64,000 bases of DNA, taken from contig CP136066.1 in the NCBI GenBank assembly GCA_032622095.1, positions 50,812,911 to 50,876,910 on the forward strand, given 5' to 3'. Of this stretch, positions 56,946 to 64,000 are shown in pieces. The DNA comes from Siphonodentalium dalli. Taxonomy: Eukaryota; Mollusca; Scaphopoda; Gadilida; Siphonodentaliidae. The stretch's first letter is position 1. Each line of letters begins with the position of its first letter. The notes beneath the pieces are model-generated. The model was given only the letters and a program-made list of their open reading frames with translations. It had not been told where the DNA came from and did no database searches. Position numbers and translations under genes: made by a program.

Positions 56946-58022
56946 CATAGAGCACAACATATATTCGGTAATAAAATACATAATAATTTCATTAACAAAA
57001 GCTCTTGACAAGAGTTTCACCTATAAACCTAGTGTCTTGTACTGACTACGACAGCAAATACTGATTTAAAAAAAACCCAGATGTTGACATGCAAAATTAT
57101 ATTGGCTGGAAATCATGTCTTGGTGCAAGTTAATATTCTTGGAAAATCATCCCTATGGTCCTTGAAAAAGTGCAAAAATATTCATTGGAAAATCATTAGG
57201 GCTTCTGATTGAATTTGATATCTATATTTATTCATTTACAGGTTGTCTATTACTACAATGGATTATTCATGGATTAATGGAGGAAATTAACCTGTAATCA
57301 GTTATTTGATAAGTATTTAATTTTAAGTGATTGTCTTGTTACACCGGGAGAACATTTGGCATACTGTTAGCATACTAAAAAATTTACCACATTGAGAATC
57401 GGTGAAAAAATATTTATAAATGTAATTTCAAAAGATGAGCTTATTTTATTTGTGTTTAGAATATTTGTATAGTATCTTGTCAACAATGGATTATCTGTAG
57501 AACCTTTAGCACATTATTCAGTACAGAAATGGTAACACAATTACCACTCTCTAAGTTGATATAGACTTCTCTTAAGTTGTATTTGATAAAAGATGACTTG
57601 AATTGTACAGATTATATCTTGTTGTGGAGCTGAATGAAATCTTATGTTTTGAAGATCAAACTTGTTTGGGGTGGAAATAAAATATTTTTCTTGAAAGAAG
57701 AAATCTGTGAGAAGAGGTCTTGAAAATTAGCTGTTTAGTTATTCTGTCTGAGTGCTGCGAGCATCTACAATTGTTTTGATATCGCAACCAGGTATTGCTC
57801 ATTGTTTTGTCTGTTTTAATAGTGTCTGGATTATTTTCCATTGAAATGTTTGACTTGTTTGTTATGAAATTTACGCCATGTTCAACATATTGCCAAACAT
57901 TCATTTGAATATTTTGATATATCTGTTCTTGAATTTTGAGGTTGGTTTCCTTGTCAGTTAGGATTTTATAACATTTCAGTTTCCCAATATTTTATGAATT
58001 TGATTTTAACCGAAAACTCCTC
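56946..58022. other. Non-coding stretch between miR-92 hairpins
   Basis: No gene or repeat recognised. Plausibly part of a long primary microRNA transcript or intron. Confidence 0.35.
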
Positions 58023-58100
58023 TTTCTGATAGTCGGTCGTGAATTTTGCAATCTGCTGATATCTGATCAAATTGCACTTTTCCCGGCCTGCTATAGGGGG
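58023..58100 (+). ncRNA. mir-92: mir-92 family microRNA precursor 2
   Basis: 3' arm at 58070-58091: AATTGCACTTTTCCCGGCC then TGC. The 5' arm AGTCGGTCGTGAATTTTGCA pairs with it through the whole mature region. The loop is CTGCTGATATCTGATCA, and GATAG/CTAT closes the base. The seed ATTGCAC is intact. Confidence 0.9.
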
Positions 58101-58314
58101 ATCACTCTGCATTTGGTTACAAACTGAAGATGAATTTGTCCTCTATGCTTGAACCTTGATTCAGATATAAGTTTTGGGGTGTTATCCCACAAGTTGTTCT
58201 TATGTACAGGTCTTGGTGGCTGAGTCAAGTGTTTCTTTTTGCTTTGTAGTTTTATAGATGGAGTCACTTTTTTATTGTTAGTTAATTGTTAGTTCATGGT
58301 GCTTGTGATCATCA

Positions 58315-58515
58315 ATCCTGATTTCTACTTTAATATAGAAGTCACTTGTTTTAGTTGCTCGATGAATGAGATGTATATGTTATGGTTCCTACATTCTCTA
58401 ATCTTGGTTTTCTACTATGATTTAGATGGAGTCACATGTTTTAGTTGCTCGATGAATGATCGTACATATTATGGTGCCTGCATTTTTCCAATCTTTGTTT
58501 TCTACCACGGTTTAG
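58315..58515 (+). repeat. 102-bp tandem duplication between miR-92 copies
   Basis: TTTTAGTTGCTCGATGAATGA at 58341 and 58439, with matching flanks (GGTTTTCTACTATG / TGTTTTCTACCACG). Confidence 0.75.
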
Positions 58516-58635
58516 AGTTGATAGATGATTGTTTGTTTCCCGTTATATGGCGTCGGCATTTGTCATCCTCGTATTTCTACTCCATATAGAGTTACAGATA
58601 ATAAAAGCGGAATCTTTGTAGATGGAAAATCTGTT

Positions 58636-58715
58636 AGTTACTAGACAGGTCAGATGATCGCAATTGGTTGAATTTGACCCTATTGCACTCGTCCCGGCCT
58701 GCCTTGTTTCTGATG
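58636..58715 (+). ncRNA. mir-92: mir-92 family microRNA precursor 3
   Basis: 3' arm at 58681-58702: TATTGCACTCGTCCCGGCC then TGC. The 5' arm ACAGGTCAGATGATCGCAAT pairs with it. The loop is TGGTTGAATTTGACCC. It differs from copies 1 and 2 at mature positions 9-11 (TCG in place of TTT), so it is a distinct paralogue. Confidence 0.9.
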
Positions 58716-59023
58716 TAACCTGCTGAGATTTATGGCCTCAATAAGCTTCTTTTTTACTTTTTTTTTTATTCTTGAGCAATATCATGTCCGCCTTCTGTAT
58801 ATTCAGTGCACACAGTAATTTTTGCGTAGTTTAGATGTCATTTTGTCTGAAAAGTAATGATAGAAATAATTATTTTGGCAATATTTTAAATGGTTTAATG
58901 TACATTGTTCATATGGGCGTGGTACCTGAATATTAAAATAATAGCTTGAAACGCTGTTATTTTAAGTGCACAATATTTTTAACAAAATCGAGCAACAGTT
59001 GGATTTTAAAAAACAGATAGGAG
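58716..59023. other. Non-coding spacer
   Basis: Nothing recognised apart from T-rich runs. Confidence 0.35.
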
Positions 59024-59127
59024 GCTTTTCTTATATATGCATGGCTCCATATGGAGCCTCGCATATATAAGAGAATGCATTGGGACAGGGTTTTGTAAAA
59101 TTTCAGATAGCTCCCTTCATGGAAGGG
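59024..59127. mobile_element. TTAA-target MITE, family B fragment (right end)
   Basis: CTTATATATGCATGGCTCCA hairpin, then CCCTTCATGGAAGGG and TTAA (59128-59131). The left half is absent. Confidence 0.65.
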
Positions 59128-59286
59128 TTAAGGTTTCTTGAAGTAGTTATTGAACCCTCAGAAGTGAAGAGATTGTGTCTTTCAATGTAAAAATTCAAAC
59201 TTTTCTCACTGGGTCGGTGAGTCTGTGGTGTGCAGAATTAGAGGCCTGGATTATTACAATATATGTTTGTTACCTTGTTTTGCTTT

Positions 59287-59581
59287 GCTCACTTTTGGTG
59301 TATCATACTTTATCGGTTCTCTCCAGTGTTAGTAGAATACTTGTGTTCGCTCACTTTTGGTGTATTATACTTTATCGGTTCTCTCCAGTGTTAGTAGAAT
59401 ACTTGTGTTCGCTCACTTTTGGTGTATTATACTTTATCGGTTCTCTCCAGTGTTAATAGAATACTTGTGTTCGCTCACTTTTGGTGTATTATACTTTATC
59501 GGTTCTCTCCAGTGTTAGTAGAATACTTGTGTTCGCTCACTTTTGGTGTATTATACTTTATCGGTTCTCTCCAGTGTTGGT
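59287..59581 (+). repeat. 62-bp satellite, 4.7 units
   Basis: GCTCACTTTTGGTGTATTAT begins units at 59287, 59349, 59411, 59473 and 59535. The units are almost identical, implying recent amplification. Confidence 0.95.
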
Positions 59582-60149
59582 AGAGGTGTAAGGTGTAAGC
59601 TTCAGTTAACTTGTTCCCAATGTTGTGGTCACAAAATCAGTACCTAGTCAAAGTCCCCCTTCAAGTTCAATGCCGGCCAGCATTTTTGGATAGACCAAAA
59701 AACATGTCAGTAGGATGATACATTATTGTATATTGCGCGATTTGGGTTCTGGTTTGTTGAGGCCAACTTCATAACCTTTCAATTCTGAATGTACTTTGTT
59801 TCTGCTGTCACGGGCTAGTTTTACTCAATATTTTGCACCAGATCCACCGACTTTGATCACAAATCTATTGAAATTCTGAAAATACATGGATTTTGTGTTT
59901 CATTCTGAAATTATTCTGATTTCTGTCTTGGGAGTTTTTTTTAGCAACTCTTTGCACAATCTACCAACCTTGATACTGAATTTGTTATGTGGTTTGAGTG
60001 TCTTGTCGACAGCCTCTACGCGTTAGTCTGTTAAAGATGTCTCGGTGATGTACTCTATAGTGGTTTTATTTACAGCAAGTTGTGGTTTATCATATAGACG
60101 ATTGTTGAATGAGCTTGACAATAGATGACTGGTTTATGATGCCAGATGA
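59582..60149. other. Non-coding spacer
   Basis: Weak internal duplication near 59820-59990 (CAACCTTTG/ACCGACTTTGAT words). No gene. Confidence 0.35.
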
Positions 60150-60228
60150 GCAAGGCTGTGCGGTTGTGACTTGTGCAATATATTTGTGACTGATCAAATT
60201 GCACTTGTCCCGGCCTACATAGAATTGC
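60150..60228 (+). ncRNA. mir-92: mir-92 family microRNA precursor 4
   Basis: 3' arm at 60197-60218: AATTGCACTTGTCCCGGCC then TAC, the closest of the four to the widely conserved miR-92 form. The 5' arm CGGTTGTGACTTGTGCAAT pairs almost perfectly with it. The base is closed by GCAA/TTGC. The loop is ATATTTGTGACTGATCA, sharing TGATCAAATTGCAC with precursor 2. Confidence 0.92.
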
Positions 60229-60474
60229 TTCTTCACACCATTGTTTCGAATATTTTCTAAAATACAAGGTTTTTAATTTCTTCGTCTATGGTTGTATACT
60301 TGGGTCTTGACGTTTGAGAGTTAGTGTAGTGACTTAGCGACAAAATTTTGTCATATTGGAACGGACTGGCCAAAAGTGCCATTTTTTTATATTATGTCAA
60401 GTTCGGTGTGCTCTTTCAGAAAGTGAACTAGAAACAGGTTTCTGATCAATATTAACCCTTGTTTCCAGTATAAA

Positions 60475-61540
60475 TCCAAGATGGCGGCCAAATTCAATCA
60501 TTATTTCACCATGACGTTCCAATTGGTATACAATTTAAGGCACATGCATAATAAAGGCGTCATTCCATCCGGCATTGTCATATTGTGAAGATATTAGCAA
60601 TGCAGGCTGACCAAATTTGAAAATTATCACTTTTTGGACCAAAAGCATGAAATTTTGTCATAAAATCATTCTCGTTTCAATTATTTCGGAATAATAAACA
60701 GACAATTTCTCAAAACTGTTTTATTGCAGATCAAAGGTTAAGATCTTAAAAATTTCAGAAATGTATACTGCAACAAAATATACAACATCTAGGACAAATT
60801 CGTAACCATATTTTAGACATTTTGGATTATGTTACCCCTCACCCCAAAAATCATGAAATTTTGTTTTTGTGATAAACATCCGATAGAACATGGATGAGAA
60901 TCTATAAAGGACACCATTCAATCATATTTCTAAATACTGTAATTGCAATTACACACACAATGACCAAAGTTGAAATTTACAACTTTTTCGACTAAAATAT
61001 GCAATTTTGGTAAGAAAATCCTCGTCATTTCAAATATTTTGGTCCAATAAATGGTCATTTTACACATAGGATATTTGCGATAGTTCAAAATGTTTGGTCT
61101 TAAATGTTTTGGACATATATACTGAAAACAATGAATACATTTTATGTGGTTTATATGTAACAACGTTTCAGAAAATTTGGTTTATGTTACCCCTCACCCC
61201 AAAAATCACGAAAATGTGACTTGGTTGTCAAGATTCAATAAATCTTTGGTTAAATCTTATAAAGTGAGTTTGTCGATGACAATTAGTCATATATTGTTAT
61301 GTAACAATCTCATTGACAGTATACTGTTTAAATTTACAATTGTATGCCTAATAACAGCTATATTTTATGGTAAAATAACCATCATTTCAAATATTTTCAA
61401 CCAATATATGGGCAATTTCTCAAACATTTCCCAAGATCGTATACCACATGCGGCCTTGAAAGTTTCGAAAATGACTGTCGAATACAACACATTTAAAGGT
61501 GTATACATGTCATGTCTTGGTGAAATAGAATAAAATTCAA
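60475..61540 (+). repeat. Diverged tandem array, period about 360 bp, three units
   Basis: TTACCCCTCACCCCAAAAAT occurs at about 60831 and 61188 (357 bp apart). Flanking blocks (GACCAAANTTGAAAATTATC, TTTCAAATATTTT, CCAATAAATGG) recur three times with heavy divergence. The first unit starts near AAGATGGCGGC. Confidence 0.6.
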
Positions 61541-61609
61541 AAAATCTAGTATACCATAAATAATTTGAAGGTGTTGACTTATATAATCTACAAATGTAGC
61601 ATACAAGAG

Positions 61610-63093
61610 GGGGTATATATAGACATGTAGTTCAGATCACAACTTTAATTTGTCTATCAGTAATACACGTAACATAAAGATGGTCTATCTTTGTTTATAC
61701 TCTGTTCTTAAATTCACGTTTGTTATGTTGTACCTGTATAACTATAATGTGCACAGTCTGATCATACCAGCGGATATATAGCAACTCATAGATTGTCATG
61801 TTATAATCACCGGTGACCATGTTGATATATTGAACAAATATTTTAGGCATTCTTAATATCACAATTTCAACTGCATAATTATGTGCATGGTAAATCAGCT
61901 ATTGCAAATTTGCACCTGTTACAAGTTTGGGATTTGCAACAATACTTGATGAGTTCTGAACACACAGCTGCAGCTTCTGGTAATGTAGTCCACAATGGTT
62001 TACATCCATGATCTTCAACTGTGCATTCCCAGTCATGCAGGCCATGTATTGGAATTGTTATGTCACGACAAGTGTACCACAATCCTGCCTGGTATATGGC
62101 TCATTTCATGTGCTGTATTAGGGCCCCTTTTGAGCGACAAGTTTTGGAGAATTCTCTTCATATGCCTCGTTATCAGCAACTTTTGACAACCTTTATTATA
62201 ATTAATGGTTATGAAACTTTCGAGTTCTTTGAAAATATATGAGGACGAATCTAGTTGAATAAAAGGTTGAAATGTACATGTATCTGTGATAACGGGATAA
62301 TATTTCCATGCTATCCAGAAACTTTTTCTGCCCTTTATATGGAAGAACAAAGTGGTATCAAAACCCGAAATCGAATGAAAATTGGGTAGTGATAACAATT
62401 GTCATCGCCCAGAGCGGAAAATGTGCTGTTGTCATGGTACAATGTTTTAGTTTTGCATGTTCCTAGAGAAACACATGTATCACCACCACTGTTAGCATTC
62501 GTAAACTTTGAAAACAGACCGATGACCATTACCAGGACATCTGTGTCAACAATCCGAACACGGATGGTGATCGTCAGCCCATAAGAAAGTGCATGGATAA
62601 TGTGCGGCACAATTCTAATATCAGCTTCCTCCTGACAACAGTTTCTCAAGATTTACTAGGAAGAATTTGCTATTTTGAGAGTTGACGAACATTCTGTCAT
62701 GCTTAACACTTTATCATCATGTTCTGACGCATTACTTGTCATGAATACAAAAAGTTCAAGCTTATTGTCAGAATGACGGAGGAAGTCGTTCCATTTTTTG
62801 GAATCTTAGTTTGTCCACCAACTTTTCGTCCAAGACCTATACCATGATTCTCATTAGTGCTGCCCTTTGTGCTGCCTTCAAAATACCCATCCCACACAAC
62901 ACACATGACATTAACAGTTCTTAGTTTGTAGAGTAGAAACTTCATTGGTGACTGTGTAATCATTAAAAGTACATGTATATCCTATCGCAGGCACAATTAT
63001 ATTCACAAGAACGCCTCCATCAAATATCTTGCACGTACTTCCAATATTGTATTTCTTGTAATAGTGTGTTCGAACAACATTTGGGCAGTTCAA
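61610..63093 (-). pseudogene. Multicopy invertebrate protein relic (EEADxR / DTDV / CXC-like), minus-strand copy
   Basis: Reading leftwards from 63093: KIFDGGVLV and FNDY, then VMCVVWDGYFEGSTK and QTKIPKN (62739-62963), EEADIRIVPH and VDTDVLVMVIGLFSKF (62335-62649), SISGFDTTLFF (62063-62398), and finally LWTTLPEAAAVCSELIKYCC and CKFAIADLPCT (61879-62082). These blocks, in this order, are what I know from a large family of uncharacterised proteins expanded in corals and molluscs, probably mobile or element-derived. It has multiple frameshifts, so it is a pseudogene. 61610-61880 is the matching 3' non-coding tail. Molecular function unknown. Confidence 0.7.
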
Positions 63094-63905
63094 AAAACCC
63101 GAAATCGCTTCTCCGCTATTTCAAACGATCAAGTGCAGGAACAGGAGAACGTCAAATTGAAAGGAAATGGAGGGTTGATATGTTTAACAGAGAGCTCATC
63201 AACAATAACGAGATGGCTAGAACTCCCCGAACCAGACGTGTTTTTCTCTCATGAGAGTCGGCTATTTCCCCCGCCTTATCAACGGGAGGTAAATTCAAGG
63301 GGACACAATCTGATTTGCTGGGATTTATCCGGGAAGCAATTGGAGATATATCGGACCCACCTAAAAATGTTCAGTGCAAGATATTTGATGGAGGCGTTCT
63401 TGTGGATATGATTGTACCTGCGATATAGTATATATGTTTAATGATTACGCCCAGTCACTAATGAAGTTTCTACTCTACAGACTAAGAAGTGTTACTGTCA
63501 TATATATGTGGCGTGGGACATATTAAACGAGCTGCCTACCAGGTAGGATTGTGGTACACTTGTCATGCCAAGCTGTGTGCTCAGAACTCATTAAGTGTTG
63601 TTGCAAATCACAAACTTGTAACATCTTAACAGATGCAAATGTGCAAACGCTGATTTACCATACACAGAGTTATGTAGATGTAATTGTGTGCTTAAAATAG
63701 TTGTTCAACGTACAAACACAGGCAGCGGTGATTATAACATGACAATCTATGAGTTGCTATCTATCAACTGGTATTATCAGTCTGTGAACATTATAGTTAT
63801 ATAACATAACAAACATGAATTTAAGAACACAGTATCAACAAAGATAGGCCATCTTTATGTGTATTATTGATTGGCAATTTAAAGTTGTGACCTGAATTGC
63901 ATATC
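63064..63905 (+). pseudogene. Same protein family, plus-strand copy, internally deleted
   Basis: Head-to-head with the minus-strand copy. It carries the N-terminal part (LPEPDVFFSHESRLFPP), KIFDGGVLVDM, MKFLLYRLRSVTV, then jumps from about 63515 to the C-terminal part (LPGRIVVHLS, VCSELIKCCCK, CKCANADLPYTELCRC). The central EEAD-DTDV domain is missing. 63720-63905 is the reverse complement of 61610-61800, the shared 3' tail. The Cys pattern resembles a CXC/tesmin-type domain. Confidence 0.7.
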
Positions 63906-64000
63906 TATATATTTACATACTAAGTGTTGTCATCACTAAATCCAGCATTCTGATTGGTCGGCGCCCACGTGCCTAGTTGCAGTTATTTCTCGGTGAATGC
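63906..64000. other. Window edge
   Basis: Contains ATTGG and CACGTG close together (63955-63972), promoter-like words without further support. Confidence 0.3.

Noticed and set aside
61144-61533. 129-codon + strand frame
   Set aside because: Lies within the diverged 360-bp tandem array; no recognisable protein features.
1-64000. tRNA or rRNA genes
   Set aside because: I looked for GGTTCGAATCC-type T-arms and rRNA-like blocks and found none I could support.

Overview
This is eukaryotic, invertebrate-metazoan DNA, most likely from a lophotrochozoan and probably a bivalve mollusc. The evidence is AT-rich intergenic sequence, spliced short exons, a four-member miR-92 microRNA cluster, dispersed repeats of the kind common in bivalve genomes (elements opening AGCTCACCTGAG, or a run of C followed by GGGGGGTATACTG, with iterated GTCCGTCC), and a very high density of small DNA transposons. 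The species assignment is inference.

Layout. 0-2 kb: the last two coding exons of fumarylacetoacetase (FAH) on the + strand. The boundary between the penultimate exon and its intron has been tandemly multiplied, giving nine consensus splice donors in a row. 2-10 kb: fold-back and hAT-type MITEs, TTAA-target (piggyBac-like) MITEs and two copies of an AGCTCACCTGAG repeat. 10.3-11.4 kb: a broken Tc1-like transposase. 12-29 kb: mostly non-coding, with MITEs, a 937-bp element flanked by 5-bp duplications, a 2.6-kb imperfect inverted repeat, and many long poly-G/poly-C tracts. 29.5-37.1 kb: a 7.6-kb unit bounded by hAT-like ends and a perfect 8-bp target duplication; it contains a nearly complete but frameshifted endonuclease-RT retrotransposon. 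37.2-39.6 kb: a second hAT-type element with a perfect 8-bp duplication, itself hit by a TTAA MITE that was hit again. 39.6-44.5 kb: a hAT relic with a BED-finger fragment and more nested MITEs. 46.5-60.3 kb: a gene-poor stretch carrying the four miR-92 hairpins, all on the + strand, among satellites and MITEs. 60.5-63.9 kb: a diverged 360-bp tandem array, then two head-to-head relics of a multicopy invertebrate protein with EEADxR, DTDV and Cys-rich C-terminal motifs.

Functionally, only FAH (tyrosine catabolism) and the miR-92 cluster look like conserved host genes. Most of the rest is a layered record of transposition in which target-site duplications, nesting order and one paralogous empty site can be read directly. 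The most unusual signals are the multiplied FAH splice junction, the miR-92 cluster, a 123-bp element with 6-bp target duplications present in four equal-length copies, and a hairpin module shared by several TTAA MITE families whose termini differ.
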